From: Rhodobacteraceae bacterium NBU2976
Lineage (GTDB): Bacteria > Pseudomonadota > Alphaproteobacteria > Rhodobacterales > Rhodobacteraceae
Assembly: GCA_023630215.1 (NCBI GenBank)
Contig: JALPRQ010000001.1
Coordinates: forward strand, 620,001 to 684,000
Direction: 5' to 3'
DNA: 64,000 bases
The translations under genes and the position numbers were made by a program. A model generated the notes under the pieces. It was not told the origin of the DNA, did not search any database, and worked only from the letters and a program-made list of their open reading frames with translations. Below are positions 8,919 through 17,990 of the stretch, piece by piece (the stretch's first letter is position 1; each line of letters starts with the position of its first letter).

Positions 8919-9421
8919 CGACTGAAACTGAAATCCTGCGGATATTCGTGAAGCCCATCGAAATGCCCCTTTGACAGCGGCACCCCGGCGGCGCGCAGGG
9001 CTGTATACCCCGCCACCATATGGAAGAAGAAGTTGGGCAAGGCGAACAGGGTGATATAGTCGAACGGGTCCTGTGAAAGCTCTGCAAACCCTGCCTTATG
9101 CGTGATCGTTTCGGGGGGATTGAAAAAATCTTGCGGCGTCAAGGCGTCGAGCAACCCCGCCGCCCGATCCCGCCACTCCCGAACCTCGTCAAGGCTTTCT
9201 GCCGTCCACGCAATATCCGGCGTCGGCTTCCCGGCCACCGGATAAGTCGCCCGAAGTGCAAATCCCAGCGCAACGGACAGTTGCCGCCCCGCGGACCAGA
9301 CATCGTCGCTGACCTGCGCCGCCAGAGCCTCCGGCGTTTCCGCCGCCACATTCAACACCACCCCGATTTGCGTCACATAATGGCGCAAGACAGGGACGGA
9401 GAGGGTGTAGAGGTCGGTCAT
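8912..9421 (-). CDS. DUF1993 family protein
   Basis: 169 aa, soluble, helical, with the pattern of the DUF1993 family: an N-terminal [13 protein letters not shown], a central [13 protein letters not shown] and a C-terminal [19 protein letters not shown]. Family function is unknown; the fold is DinB-like. It begins within the last bases of aspS (ATGA overlap at 9418-9421), so it is the second gene of the aspS transcript. It ends overlapping dctM by seven bases on the other strand. Confidence 0.85.
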   Translation of the reverse strand: MTDLYTLSVPVLRHYVTQIGVVLNVAAETPEALAAQVSDDVWSAGRQLSVALGFALRATYPVAGKPTPDIAWTAESLDEVREWRDRAAGLLDALTPQDFFNPPETITHKAGFAELSQDPFDYITLFALPNFFFHMVAGYTALRAAGVPLSKGHFDGLHEYPQDFSFSRQ

Positions 9422-11193
9422 TCTGGCTGTATAACCCGCAGCGACAATTCCCGCAGCTGTTCATTTGTCGGTTCGCTTGGGGCTTCCATCAGCAGGTCTT
9501 CGGCGCGTTGGTTCATGGGGAACATGATGACTTCGCGGATGTTTTCTTCGTCCGCCAGCAGCATCACGATACGGTCGATGCCGGCTGCGCAGCCGCCATG
9601 TGGGGGGGCGCCGTATTGGAAGGCTTTGACCATGCCGCCAAAGCGTTTTTCAACCTCGTCCTTGCCGTAGCCGGCAATTTCGAAGGCCTTGTACATGATT
9701 TCCAGCTTGTGGTTCCGGATCGCGCCCGAGACCAGTTCGTATCCGTTACAGGCAAGGTCATACTGGTAGCCGAGGACATTCAGCGGATCGCCCTCCAGTG
9801 CCGCCATTCCCCCTTGAGGCATGGAGAACGGGTTGTGTTCAAAGTCGATATCGCCGGTTTCCTCGTCGCGCTCGTAAATCGGGAAATCGACGATCCAGCA
9901 CAGCTCGAACCGGTCCTTGTCGGTCAGGCCCAGCTCCTCGCCAATCACGTTACGGGCGCGGCCGGCGACAGCCTCGAACGCCTTGGGTTTACCGCCGAGG
10001 AAGAAGGCCGCATCGCCCACGCCGAGGCCGAGTTGCTGGCGGATTGCTTCGGTCCGTTCCGGTCCGATGTTTTTGGCTAGCGGGCCGGCGGCTTCCATGC
10101 CGTCATCGCCCTCACGCCAGAAAATATACCCCATCCCCGGCAGGCCTTCGGACTGAGCATAACTGTTCATGCGGTCGCAGAATTTGCGGCTGCCACCTGT
10201 CGGCGCGGGGATGGCGCGGATTTCGGTGCCGTCCTGTTCTAACAGATTAGCGAAAATCGCAAAGCCGGAGCCACGGAAATGTTCCGAAACCACCTGCATT
10301 TTGATCGGGTTGCGCAAGTCCGGCTTGTCCGAGCCATACCACAAAGCCGCATCACGATAGGAAATCTGCGGCACATCTTGCGTCACCGGACGCCCCCCGC
10401 CGAATTCCTCGAAAATGCCTTTGATCACGGGCTCGATCGTATCAAACACGTCCTGCTGTTTGACGAAGGACATCTCCATATCCAACTGGTAGAAATCAGT
10501 GGGCGAACGATCAGCGCGCGGGTCTTCATCGCGGAAACAGGGCGCGATCTGGAAGTATTTATCAAACCCCGACACCATGATCAGCTGCTTGAACTGCTGC
10601 GGGGCCTGCGGCAGCGCATAGAATTTGCCGGGATGCAAACGGGACGGAACCAAGAAGTCGCGCGCACCCTCGGGGCTGGAGGCCGTAATGATCGGTGTCT
10701 GGAATTCGTTGAACCCCTGATCCCACATCCGCTTGCGCATTGACGCCACCACGTTGGACCGCAGCACCATATTCTTGTGCAGCGTCTCGCGCCGCAGGTC
10801 GAGGAAGCGGTATTTCAGGCGCGTCTCTTCGGGGTAATCCGGCTCGTCGAACACCGGCAACGGCAGCTCGGCGGCTTTGCCCAGAACCTCCAGATCACGC
10901 ACAAACACCTCAATCTCGCCGGTGGCGAGGTTCGGGTTCACCAGCTCCGGATCGCGGGCCTTCACCTCACCGTCAATGCGGATACACCATTCCGCGCGGA
11001 CCTTTTCCAGCTCGGCAAAGGCGGGCGAATCCTCGTCCGCCAGCACCTGCGTCACGCCGTAATGGTCGCGCAGGTCGATAAACAGCACGCCGCCATGATC
11101 GCGCACGCGATGGACCCAACCGGACAGGCGGACATCCTCCCCAACGTTCGAGGCGTTGAGTTCGTGGCATTTATGTGTGCGATAGGCGTGCAT
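9418..11193 (-). CDS. aspS: Aspartyl-tRNA synthetase
   Basis: Class II synthetase, 591 aa, the usual length of the bacterial type. It has an N-terminal OB-fold anticodon domain (about 1-105), motif 2 as [10 protein letters not shown], the bacterial GAD insertion (about 290-420) and motif 3 near GIDRIVMLL. It charges tRNA-Asp. Residue 33 is the His of RDHGG, a position that marks enzymes able to charge tRNA-Asn as well, as described for Pseudomonas AspRS. The motif 2 loop reads SPTDFYQLD, one residue longer than the common QPEFTQID form. Start ATG at 11193; upstream GGAACG is a modest ribosome site. Confidence 0.97.
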   Translation of the reverse strand: MHAYRTHKCHELNASNVGEDVRLSGWVHRVRDHGGVLFIDLRDHYGVTQVLADEDSPAFAELEKVRAEWCIRIDGEVKARDPELVNPNLATGEIEVFVRDLEVLGKAAELPLPVFDEPDYPEETRLKYRFLDLRRETLHKNMVLRSNVVASMRKRMWDQGFNEFQTPIITASSPEGARDFLVPSRLHPGKFYALPQAPQQFKQLIMVSGFDKYFQIAPCFRDEDPRADRSPTDFYQLDMEMSFVKQQDVFDTIEPVIKGIFEEFGGGRPVTQDVPQISYRDAALWYGSDKPDLRNPIKMQVVSEHFRGSGFAIFANLLEQDGTEIRAIPAPTGGSRKFCDRMNSYAQSEGLPGMGYIFWREGDDGMEAAGPLAKNIGPERTEAIRQQLGLGVGDAAFFLGGKPKAFEAVAGRARNVIGEELGLTDKDRFELCWIVDFPIYERDEETGDIDFEHNPFSMPQGGMAALEGDPLNVLGYQYDLACNGYELVSGAIRNHKLEIMYKAFEIAGYGKDEVEKRFGGMVKAFQYGAPPHGGCAAGIDRIVMLLADEENIREVIMFPMNQRAEDLLMEAPSEPTNEQLRELSLRVIQPE

Positions 11194-11284
11194 TTCGGGC
11201 GTTCCTTACGGGATATGAATAACCGTGGTGATAGACCGTTTAGGGACGTAAATGTCAACAGGGAAAGGGTTCCAGTAACGACAA

Positions 11285-11369
11285 CGCCCGCACACAGAGA
11301 GGGTCGGGCGCAGGCCAAGAGGCGCTTGGTCAGAATACCAAACCGCCGGCAGTCTTTCGACCGCCGGCG
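11285..11369 (-). terminator. Two hairpins between clpB and aspS
   Basis: CGCCGGC (11344-11350) pairs perfectly with GCCGGCG (11363-11369), and CGCCCG (11285-11290) with CGGGCG (11305-11310). Both are downstream of clpB and upstream of aspS on the minus strand. There is no long T-run, so termination after clpB is plausible but not certain. Confidence 0.45.
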
Positions 11370-11391
11370 TTGCAAAGATTATACGCAGGTT

Positions 11392-13989
11392 TTAGTGAAC
11401 AACCTCGGGCTTCACTGCCGCTTGACCGATGACCAGCCCTTCGCTGTCCGCCGAGACTGGCACGACCGAGCCATCCAGCACCTCGCCCCCCAGCAGCATT
11501 TCGGCCAGCGGGTTTTGCAGGGCATTCTGGATCACCCGTTTCAGCGGGCGGGCACCGTAAACCGGATCATACCCCTGATCCGCCAGCCATTTTTTCGCGG
11601 CGACGTCCAGCGCCAGCTCGATTTTGCGACCAGCCAAACGTTTTTCAAGGATGTGCAGCTGGATTTCGACAATCGCGTCCATATCACTGCGGGACAGACG
11701 ATCAAACGTCACGATTTCGTCCAGACGGTTCAGGAATTCGGGGCGGAAATGGGCCCGCACCGCCTCCATCACCTGCGCCTTGGCGGCAACGATATCGCCC
11801 CCATCGGGCAACATGCTCAGCGCCTGCGAGCCGAGGTTCGACGTCAGGATAATCAGCGTGTTCTTGAAATCGACCACATGGCCCTGACCATCCGTCAAAC
11901 GCCCGTCATCCAGCACCTGCAACAGCACGTTGAACACGTCCGGATGTGCCTTTTCGACCTCGTCAAACAGGATCACCTGATAGGGTTTACGCCGCACCGC
12001 TTCGGTCAGCACACCGCCCTCGTCATAACCGACATAGCCCGGAGGGGCGCCGATCAAACGCGCAACGGCGTGTTTCTCCATGAATTCCGACATATCCACG
12101 CGGGTCATGGCGGTGTCATCGTCAAACAGATATTCTGCGAGCGCCTTGGTCAGTTCGGTTTTCCCGACACCTGTCGGCCCAAGGAACAGGAAACTGCCCA
12201 GCGGTCGGTTCGGGTCGTTCAATCCAGCCCGCGCCCGGCGCACAGCGTTCGACACGGCGCCAACAGCCTGTTTCTGGCCAATCACACGCTTGCCGAGTTC
12301 TTCCTCCATTTTCAGAAGCTTCTCGCGCTCACCTTCCAACATCTTGTCCATCGGAATGCCGGTCCAGCGTTCCACGACTGCGGCAACCTGTTGGGGGGTC
12401 ACGGCTTCCTCGACCATCAGGTCGCCGGACTGCTCCTGCGCCTCGGCTTCGGCCAGACGTTTTTCCAGATCGGGGATGACGCCATAGGACAGCTCGCCAG
12501 CTTTGGCCAGATTGCCTTCGCGTTTGGCCTGATCCAGTTCAGCCCGCGCACGGTCCAGCAGTTCCTTGATATCCCGCGCCCCAGCCAGCTTGTCACGTTC
12601 CGCCTGCCAACGGGCGGTCATTTGGTCGGACTGCTCTTGCAGCTTCGCCAGCTCTTTTTCCAGCTTTGCCAGCCGATCAATCGAGGCCTCGTCCGTTTCC
12701 TTTTTCAGCGCCTCGCCTTCGATCTGCAATTGCAGGATCTGACGATCAAGCGCGTCGAGTTCTTCAGGCTTGCTATCCACCTCCATCCGCAGACGGCTGG
12801 CGGCTTCGTCCATCAGGTCGATGGCTTTGTCGGGCAGGAACCGGTCGGTGATATAGCGATCCGACAGGGTCGCAGCCGCGACCAGCGCGCTGTCGGAAAT
12901 GCGGATCCCATGGTGAAGCTCGTACTTCTCTTTAATCCCGCGCAGGATCGAAATTGTGTCCTCCACCGTCGGCTCGTTCACCATCACCGGTTGGAACCGG
13001 CGGGCCAAGGCGGCGTCCTTTTCCACATATTTCCGGTATTCGTCGAGGGTCGTTGCGCCAACACAGTGCAGCTCGCCGCGTGCAAGCGCCGGTTTCAGCA
13101 GGTTCGAGGCATCCATCGCCCCGTCCGATTTGCCAGCGCCCACAAGCGTGTGCATTTCGTCGATGAACAGGATGATTTCCCCCGCCGCCGTCGTCACTTC
13201 GTTCAGGACAGCTTTCAACCGTTCCTCAAACTCGCCCCGATATTTCGCACCAGCAATCAGCGCCCCCATATCCAGCGCCATCAGGCGTTTATTCGCAATC
13301 GAGTCCGGCACGTCACCATTTACGATGCGCAGCGCCAACCCCTCGGCAATCGCGGTTTTACCCACACCGGGATCACCGATCAGAACCGGGTTGTTTTTGG
13401 TGCGGCGCGACAGAACCTGCATGGCGCGGCGGATTTCCTCATCACGGCCAATGATCGGGTCGATTTTGCCCTCGCGCGCGGCTTCGGTCAGGTCGCGCGC
13501 ATATTTCTTCAGCGCGTCATACCCTTCTTCGGCCGACGCGGTATCCGCCGTGCGCCCCTTGCGCAGATCATTGATCGCGGCGTTCAGCGATTGCGCGCTA
13601 ACGCCCGCGGCTTTCAGGATTTTCTCGGCTTCGGATTTCGTGATGGCCAGCGCCGTCAGCAGCCGCTCCACCGTGACATAGCTGTCCCCGGCTTTCTTGG
13701 CGAGCTTCTCGGCCTCGTCAAAAACCTTGGCGGTTTGGGTATCCATATATAGCTGCCCGTCGCCCTGCACCTTGGCGATTTTGGCAATTGCGGTGTCCGT
13801 CGCGGTCTGGGCAGATTTCGCGTCGCCACCTGCACGGGTGATGATGTTCGCGGCCAGCCCCTGATCATCGTCCAGCAAGGCTTTCAGCAGATGTTCGGGA
13901 ACGAACCGTTGATGATCTTCGCGCATCGCAATCGTCTGGGCGGCTTGTACAAACCCGCGTGCGCGGTCGGTGAACTTCTCGAAGTTCAT
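11392..13989 (-). CDS. clpB: ATP-dependent chaperone ClpB
   Basis: Hsp100 disaggregase, 865 aa. Order: N-domain (1-145, two Clp repeats), AAA-1 with Walker A GDPGVGKT and Walker B FIDEMHTL, the coiled-coil middle domain (about 400-525, rich in Glu/Lys/Arg heptads) that marks ClpB rather than ClpA/ClpC, and AAA-2 with [22 protein letters not shown]-type Walker A. It extracts proteins from aggregates together with DnaK. ATG with AAAGGAGAC upstream. An RpoH-like promoter lies about 100 bases upstream, as expected for a heat-shock gene. Confidence 0.97.
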   Translation of the reverse strand: MNFEKFTDRARGFVQAAQTIAMREDHQRFVPEHLLKALLDDDQGLAANIITRAGGDAKSAQTATDTAIAKIAKVQGDGQLYMDTQTAKVFDEAEKLAKKAGDSYVTVERLLTALAITKSEAEKILKAAGVSAQSLNAAINDLRKGRTADTASAEEGYDALKKYARDLTEAAREGKIDPIIGRDEEIRRAMQVLSRRTKNNPVLIGDPGVGKTAIAEGLALRIVNGDVPDSIANKRLMALDMGALIAGAKYRGEFEERLKAVLNEVTTAAGEIILFIDEMHTLVGAGKSDGAMDASNLLKPALARGELHCVGATTLDEYRKYVEKDAALARRFQPVMVNEPTVEDTISILRGIKEKYELHHGIRISDSALVAAATLSDRYITDRFLPDKAIDLMDEAASRLRMEVDSKPEELDALDRQILQLQIEGEALKKETDEASIDRLAKLEKELAKLQEQSDQMTARWQAERDKLAGARDIKELLDRARAELDQAKREGNLAKAGELSYGVIPDLEKRLAEAEAQEQSGDLMVEEAVTPQQVAAVVERWTGIPMDKMLEGEREKLLKMEEELGKRVIGQKQAVGAVSNAVRRARAGLNDPNRPLGSFLFLGPTGVGKTELTKALAEYLFDDDTAMTRVDMSEFMEKHAVARLIGAPPGYVGYDEGGVLTEAVRRKPYQVILFDEVEKAHPDVFNVLLQVLDDGRLTDGQGHVVDFKNTLIILTSNLGSQALSMLPDGGDIVAAKAQVMEAVRAHFRPEFLNRLDEIVTFDRLSRSDMDAIVEIQLHILEKRLAGRKIELALDVAAKKWLADQGYDPVYGARPLKRVIQNALQNPLAEMLLGGEVLDGSVVPVSADSEGLVIGQAAVKPEVVH

Positions 13990-14002
13990 GTCAGTCTCCT
14001 TT

Positions 14003-14288
14003 TAAGCATCCATTCGTGGCGGCCTTGCAGGCCCGCCTCTATGGCCTTTGGGTGGTGGGCTGCCCGTCAGCGGCGCAACCCGTTGAGACTGAGGTAGGAA
14101 TTGGGCTTGAGGGGTTCAAGATTTGACCTGGGGGATTTTTGTCGCAGGGGTGATGGGTGAAATCACCCATCCTACGCAATCTCGCCAAGTTGGCACAACT
14201 TGGCACGCGCCTGACCCGCCCCCACGGGCGGGCGCGTTCACGCCCACCCTCGGGTCAGGCGCTGCGTTGCTATTTGGAAATACACACT
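14003..14288. other. clpB upstream region with hairpin repeats
   Basis: No gene visible. It contains the clpB promoter candidate (14092-14120) and then three perfect inverted repeats in a row: GATGGGTGA/TCACCCATC (14152-14171), CCAAGTT/AACTTGG (14185-14203) and an 11-base pair GCGCCTGACCC/GGGTCAGGCGC (14207-14217 and 14252-14262) that encloses a further GC-rich hairpin. This looks like a composite intergenic repeat, and one unit recurs near 4328. Confidence 0.6.
14092..14120 (-). promoter_or_regulatory. RpoH (sigma-32) promoter candidate for clpB
   Basis: Minus strand: CTTG (14117-14120), an 18-base spacer, then CCTACCT (14092-14098). The alphaproteobacterial heat-shock consensus as I know it is CTTG, 17-18 bases, then CyTATnT, so only one specified base is off. 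The transcript would have a leader of about 95 bases before clpB. Confidence 0.6.
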
Positions 14289-14702
14289 TCAGCTTCTCAG
14301 GCGATCGTTAACCGAGAGCCTAAGTCGGTAACATTCCGCACCGTTCTCCAACCGTCCCACCTGAAAACCCAGTCTTTCCAATACGCGGGTCAGCTTCGGG
14401 TTTGGAACTGCGCAGTTTGTGGCATAGACCACCCAGTCAATCGCGATGATATCTCGTGCCCGCGCTGCCCGTTCGATGACTCGAATAAGGCTGTTTACTA
14501 CTCCGTCACCGCCGTCCTCAACGACGGCGATTTCGACACGCAAAACCCGGTCATGTTCGGAGAACTGGGCGAGAACCTGTGAGGGGCCGACTTTGAAATT
14601 GATCGGTGTGTCAGTAATCACCAGCTCATCGAGTTCTTCCAGTGCCAGAAGCTCATCAGGGGACAGCCCGTCAATCAGATGTTCTTTTCGCGCAGAAGTC
14701 AT
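14289..14702 (-). CDS. Small hypothetical protein, possibly GNAT-like C-terminus
   Basis: About 137 aa from the ATG at 14702. The frame is open a little further up, but those codons would overlap the PD40 gene and no ribosome site favours them. The second half reads DWVVYATNCAVPNPKLTRVLERLGFQV, which resembles the end of GNAT acetyltransferase-like domains (conserved Asn then LERRGF). The N-terminus (SPDELLALEELDELVI) is acidic and not recognised. It starts 13 bases after the PD40 gene and is probably co-transcribed with it. Function unknown; the acetyltransferase idea is tentative. Confidence 0.6.
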   Translation of the reverse strand: MTSARKEHLIDGLSPDELLALEELDELVITDTPINFKVGPSQVLAQFSEHDRVLRVEIAVVEDGGDGVVNSLIRVIERAARARDIIAIDWVVYATNCAVPNPKLTRVLERLGFQVGRLENGAECYRLRLSVNDRLRS

Positions 14703-14715
14703 CAGGTTCGTGTGT

Positions 14716-15531
14716 TCAATACCGCACAAACGCAAACTCGCGCCCGTCTGGTGACCAGTTCGGCACATTCATCGTTCCCTGACCGCCGTTAAACGACAGC
14801 AAGGTCCGGATATTGCCGCCATCGGTATCCATCAGCTTAAGCGACACATCCTTGTCCCGCGGATGCCCTTCCGTCCCCGTCGGAAATGCCAGAAACAGCA
14901 CATGTTTCCCGTCGGGTGAGGGATGCGGGAACCAGTTCACGAATTCATCCTCGAACACCTGCTGATGGTCCGTCCCATCCGCCCGCATTTTCCAGATTTG
15001 CGCGCGGTCTGTGCGCTCGCAATTATACCAGATCCATTCCCCATCTGGCGAATAATCCGGCCCGTCGCAGTGTCCCTCGCCAAATGTCAGGCGGGTTTCT
15101 TCTCCGCCGCCGACGGGGATTGAATAGATATCAAAATGCCCCTCGCCCCGTTTCGCGACATAGGCGAGCGTCGCACCATCAGGTGACCAGCCATGCCAGT
15201 AGGACGGGGATTTATCAGTAATCGGCGTCGGCGTCCCACCACCCGCAGGCAACGTATAAATCGCCGACCCTTCCGCCGTGTTGTGCGAGATCACAATCGT
15301 CGCGCCATCCGGCGAAATCCCGTGGTCGTTGTTGCACTTATCCGCGAACCCCGTGTCGACCTGAACCAAAGACGGATCAGCCAGATCGACGCGGTACAAA
15401 TGCCCGTTCCCGTTCACCAGCAAATTGTTACCCGAAGGGTCCCAGTTCGGGGCTTCGATCAAGTCTTCGGTTGTCAAAACCACGCGGCTTTCACCGGTTT
15501 CCAGCGAATAAATCTCTAATGAACTTGTCAT
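14716..15531 (-). CDS. PD40/TolB-like beta-propeller protein
   Basis: 271 aa of repeated WD40-like (PD40) blades, visible as WDPSGNNLL, SPDGATIVIS, SPDGATLAYV, SPDGEWIWYN, SPDGKHVLFL and SPDGREFAFV spaced about 45 residues apart, enough for a six-bladed propeller. It lacks a signal peptide and TolB's N-terminal domain, so it is a cytosolic relative of TolB rather than TolB itself; such proteins are often binding scaffolds of unknown ligand. The ATG at 15531 is chosen because GGGAGG lies just upstream; an in-frame TTG four codons earlier is itself part of that ribosome site. Confidence 0.85.
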   Translation of the reverse strand: MTSSLEIYSLETGESRVVLTTEDLIEAPNWDPSGNNLLVNGNGHLYRVDLADPSLVQVDTGFADKCNNDHGISPDGATIVISHNTAEGSAIYTLPAGGGTPTPITDKSPSYWHGWSPDGATLAYVAKRGEGHFDIYSIPVGGGEETRLTFGEGHCDGPDYSPDGEWIWYNCERTDRAQIWKMRADGTDHQQVFEDEFVNWFPHPSPDGKHVLFLAFPTGTEGHPRDKDVSLKLMDTDGGNIRTLLSFNGGQGTMNVPNWSPDGREFAFVRY

Positions 15532-15601
15532 AAACCCTCCCAATTTAGGCTTGTCCTACCATCCGGCCTGCCCTAAGGGTAGCGAAAATAGAGGACCCCA
15601 T

Positions 15602-16318
15602 ATGCGTGACTCCGACCGCTTGATCGTTGCCCTTGATGTGCCAAATGCGCTGGAGGGTATGGCGATTGTCGAGGAGCTGGGGGACGAAGTTACCTTCTAC
15701 AAAATCGGACTTGGGATGCTGACCGGCGGCGGGCTGGCGCTCGCGAACGAGCTGAAGGAGATGGGAAAACGCGTTTTCCTTGACATGAAACTGTTCGATA
15801 TCGGCGCGACGGTGGAACATGCCGTGCGCGGGCTGGCGCAATTTGATCTCGATTTCCTGACGGTGCATGGTGATCCATATGTCGTGCGCGCGGCAGTTGC
15901 AGGCCGGGGTGAGAGCGCGACGAAAATCCTTGCCGTCACGATCCTGACGTCGCTGGAGCGCGAACAAATGGACGAAGCACAATATCGCGACGGCACAGTG
16001 GCGGAGGTCGCTGTAGAACGCGCGCGCCGTGCTTTTCTGGCTGGGGCTGACGGGGTGATATCTTCCCCCCACGAAGCCGCTGCCATCCGCGCGTTACCCG
16101 AAGCCGAAGGCAAGCTGATTGTCACCCCGGGCGTGCGACCTTTGGGGTCCGAGGATAACGACCAAAAACGCATCGCAACCCCTTATGCTGCGATTATGGA
16201 CGGCGCCAACCATGTTGTTGTTGGCCGTCCGATCCGCGACGCGAAGGACCGACGCGGCGCGGCGCAGGCGATTTTGGCGGAGCTGCGGGGGCCGATGGGA
16301 AAGAATAGTAAAAAGTAA
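15602..16318 (+). CDS. pyrF: Orotidine 5'-phosphate decarboxylase
   Basis: 238 aa TIM barrel of the OMPDC family, last step of de novo UMP synthesis. Seen: IVALDVP (strand 1), YKIGLGM, the catalytic FLDMKLFDIGATV (Asp-Lys-Asp triad region), VTILTS, SSPHEAAAIR, TPGVRP and the phosphate-binding VVGRPIRDA. Start is the ATG at 15602 with GAGGA upstream; the frame remains open 17 codons earlier but those residues are not like the family. Monocistronic, divergent from the PD40 gene and followed by a clear terminator. Confidence 0.96.
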   Translation: MRDSDRLIVALDVPNALEGMAIVEELGDEVTFYKIGLGMLTGGGLALANELKEMGKRVFLDMKLFDIGATVEHAVRGLAQFDLDFLTVHGDPYVVRAAVAGRGESATKILAVTILTSLEREQMDEAQYRDGTVAEVAVERARRAFLAGADGVISSPHEAAAIRALPEAEGKLIVTPGVRPLGSEDNDQKRIATPYAAIMDGANHVVVGRPIRDAKDRRGAAQAILAELRGPMGKNSKK

Positions 16319-16348
16319 CCCGCGCAGTTTCCCGCGCGGGTCTTTTTT
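16319..16348 (+). terminator. Rho-independent terminator of pyrF
   Basis: CCCGCGC (16319-16325) pairs with GCGCGGG (16334-16340) followed by TCTTTTTT. It starts immediately after the pyrF stop codon, and its T-run overlaps the stop of the convergent slipin gene. Confidence 0.92.
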
Positions 16349-17483
16349 AATCGCGAAGCCGGACCAGATCGTTCATCAATCCGTCCGTCCCGCTGTTCAC
16401 GGTCAGCCGTTCGACTTTCCCGGCGATGACCTCCAGCGCTTCCAGCTCTTTCAGCCGCAGCATGACCGGGTTTTCGGCCATGACTTTGGCGGTGTTGAGC
16501 AGGGACCGCGTGGCGTTCGTTTCCTCGCGCCGGCGGATGACGTTGGCTTCGGCCTCTTTCTCGGCCGCAACAACCCCGTTCAGGATGTCGCGCATCTCGC
16601 CCGGCAGGATCACGTCTTTCAACGAAATCGCCCCGACCTCGACGCCAACAGCGGTCATTTCGGCCCGTACCTGATCGGCAGCCTCGGCATCGACCGAGAC
16701 TTTCTCGCCCAGCAACTGATCCAGCGTTTTCGCGCCCAGCGTTTTGCGGAACGCAAATTGCAAGGCCCGGTGAAGCGCTTCTTCGAAGTCTTTCACCGCT
16801 GTTGCCGCCAGCACCGGATCAGTGACCCGGAAATCCGCTGCGAGGTTCACGCGCAGGGTCACACGATCCGCCGTCAGGATTTCCTGACCCGTCACATCGT
16901 GCGAGCGCCAACGCATGTCGACCAGTTTCACTGTGATCTTGCGACCAACGCCCCAGAACCGGTGGGTTCCGGGCTGTAGGACACGCTCAAACGCACCCTC
17001 GACCGACATCAGACCAACGAAACCGTCTGTGACCTCGAACGCCGCTACCGATTCCGTTGCGCCCGCACGGGTCAGACGTTTTGCCAAACCCGCATCAACA
17101 TCAAGCGAGGCGGAAATATCCACCGACTCGATAGTCCACGGGCCAGCATCGGTCCAGAAAACCCGACGCGAATCCGGTTTCAGAACACCCTTGATCCGCC
17201 CATCCCGCAGGATGATGGCGATCTCGTCCTCGCCGGTGCGAACTTCGGTCAGGTGCATCTCGACAAGGTCGGGACGCTCGCGAAACAGCGCTTGCGAAAG
17301 GGGCGATGTGAATTCGGGTGTGTTCAGATCGTGGACGTCCATGCGCATTTCTTTGCTGCGCACGCGGTGTTCACCCGGTTCCAGAATGCCCATGAACTGC
17401 CCTTTGTTAAGGGCGATGAGCCGCTGGTTTTCCTGAACTGTAATTCGCTGGATGCCAAACATCCGTTCCATAAATTTCAACAT
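16347..17483 (-). CDS. Slipin/SPFH (band 7) family protein
   Basis: 378 aa. The C-terminal two thirds is an SPFH/band-7 domain: PGTHRFWG, KLVDMRWRSHDVTGQEILTADRVTLRVNLAADFRVTDP, ALQFAFRKTLGAKTLDQLLGEK, followed by the usual Ala/Glu-rich helix (VAAEKEAEANVIRRREETNATRSLLNTA). Unlike most slipins there is no strong N-terminal membrane helix; instead an N-terminal extension carries a second PGEHRV motif, suggesting a duplicated N-subdomain. SPFH proteins form membrane-associated rings. ATG with GGAAGAG upstream. The 660 bases before it hold degenerate tRNA-like units on the same strand. From memory, slipins of this long type occur in RNA-repair (RtcR-controlled) operons; no rtc gene is in the window. 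Confidence 0.88.
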   Translation of the reverse strand: MLKFMERMFGIQRITVQENQRLIALNKGQFMGILEPGEHRVRSKEMRMDVHDLNTPEFTSPLSQALFRERPDLVEMHLTEVRTGEDEIAIILRDGRIKGVLKPDSRRVFWTDAGPWTIESVDISASLDVDAGLAKRLTRAGATESVAAFEVTDGFVGLMSVEGAFERVLQPGTHRFWGVGRKITVKLVDMRWRSHDVTGQEILTADRVTLRVNLAADFRVTDPVLAATAVKDFEEALHRALQFAFRKTLGAKTLDQLLGEKVSVDAEAADQVRAEMTAVGVEVGAISLKDVILPGEMRDILNGVVAAEKEAEANVIRRREETNATRSLLNTAKVMAENPVMLRLKELEALEVIAGKVERLTVNSGTDGLMNDLVRLRD

Positions 17484-17802
17484 CGTACTCTTCCTTTTGC
17501 TAACGCATGTGCGTCATTCTCCTTGGTTGGTGCCCGGATGGGCGGTAAAGAACTTCGGAACCGGCTGGCCTGACACTCAAACGGGTGAGAGGCGAGCGGG
17601 CGTCGGGCAGGTCCGGTGGGGATCAGGCATTCGAAAACCCCGTCACCCGGCCGGACCCGGCCTGTTCCATCATCTTCCACCGGCATGACGCCAGGGTGGT
17701 GCCGGACTTTTGCCCTCTCCCTTGCGGGATCGGACAGCGGAGCGGCCGCACAGGCAGATCCCGAAGTCCCAATTTTATACACGACCTAAACGTGTTGCCT
17801 TG
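17484..17802 (-). other. Hairpin-rich leader of the slipin gene
   Basis: About 320 bases with no supportable gene (a 101-codon open frame at 17477-17782 looks non-coding). Perfect stems include CGGGATC/GATCCCG (minus strand, about 17761-17724), CCGGCA/TGCCGG and GGCCGG/CCGGCC. It lies between the tRNA-like array and the slipin start on the same strand and may be part of one structured transcript. Confidence 0.5.
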
Positions 17803-17843
17803 CGGCGACGGGAGTCGAACCCGAAGCACTTGCGCACTTTTCC
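17803..17843 (-). other. tRNA 3'-part fragment (T-arm only)
   Basis: Minus strand CGGG, loop TTCGACT, CCCG forms a good T-arm, followed by CGCCGCA-like acceptor sequence, but the bases before it do not form D or anticodon arms. This is the third and most reduced unit of the array. Confidence 0.45.
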
Positions 17844-17917
17844 CAGTCGAGGCGGGAATTGAACCCGCAACACACAGATTAACAATCTGTTGCTCTAACC
17901 AATTGAGCTACTCATGG
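17844..17917 (-). tRNA. tRNA-Asn(GTT)-like, degenerate acceptor stem
   Basis: Standard cloverleaf spacing (74 nt): D-arm GCTC/GAGC, anticodon stem ACAGA/TCTGT with loop TTGTTAA giving anticodon GTT (Asn), a five-base variable loop and T-arm GCGGG/CCCGC with loop TTCAATT. The acceptor is damaged: CCATGAG against CTCGACT pairs only in its inner four positions (one wobble), and the outer three pairs fail. Its first three bases are also the encoded CCA of the preceding unit, so the two units overlap. It may be a pseudo-tRNA or a structural element rather than a working tRNA. Confidence 0.6.
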
Positions 17918-17990
17918 AGAAGATGATCGGACTCGAACCGACGACCTCCGGGACTAACTCCCGATGCTCCTACCGCTGAGCTATATCCTC
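17915..17990 (-). tRNA. Unusual tRNA-like gene with atypical anticodon loop
   Basis: Seventy-three bases plus encoded CCA. Acceptor GAGGATA/CATCTTC pairs except at position 7 (A-C) with one wobble; D-arm GCTC/GAGC; anticodon stem TCGGG/CCCGG (one wobble); variable loop of five; T-arm GTCGG/CCGAT with loop TTCGAGT. The anticodon loop reads AGTTAGT: position 33 is G, not the near-universal T, and the bases at 34-36 would be TTA, which reads the UAA stop codon. Shifting the stem one base gives GTTAGTC with T33 and anticodon TAG (Leu CUA) but breaks normal spacing. Most likely a non-standard or decayed tRNA; identity undetermined. Confidence 0.55.

Noticed and set aside
10777-13752. A 991-codon open frame on the plus strand opposite clpB/aspS
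   Set aside because: It is the mirror of GC-rich coding on the other strand; the protein is rich in His, Arg and Gln with no domain, while ClpB and AspRS on the minus strand are certain.
14289-14768. Longer version of the small protein starting inside the PD40 gene
   Set aside because: The extra N-terminal residues would be encoded by the PD40 C-terminus and no ribosome site supports them.
17477-17782. A 101-codon minus-strand frame upstream of the slipin gene
   Set aside because: Pro/Arg/Gly-rich without any domain, overlaps the slipin start, and the region is better explained as structured RNA.
17915-17990. Working ochre suppressor tRNA (anticodon TTA)
   Set aside because: The anticodon loop lacks T33 and has an acceptor mismatch; a functional stop-codon suppressor would be harmful. 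I keep it as an unusual tRNA-like unit instead.
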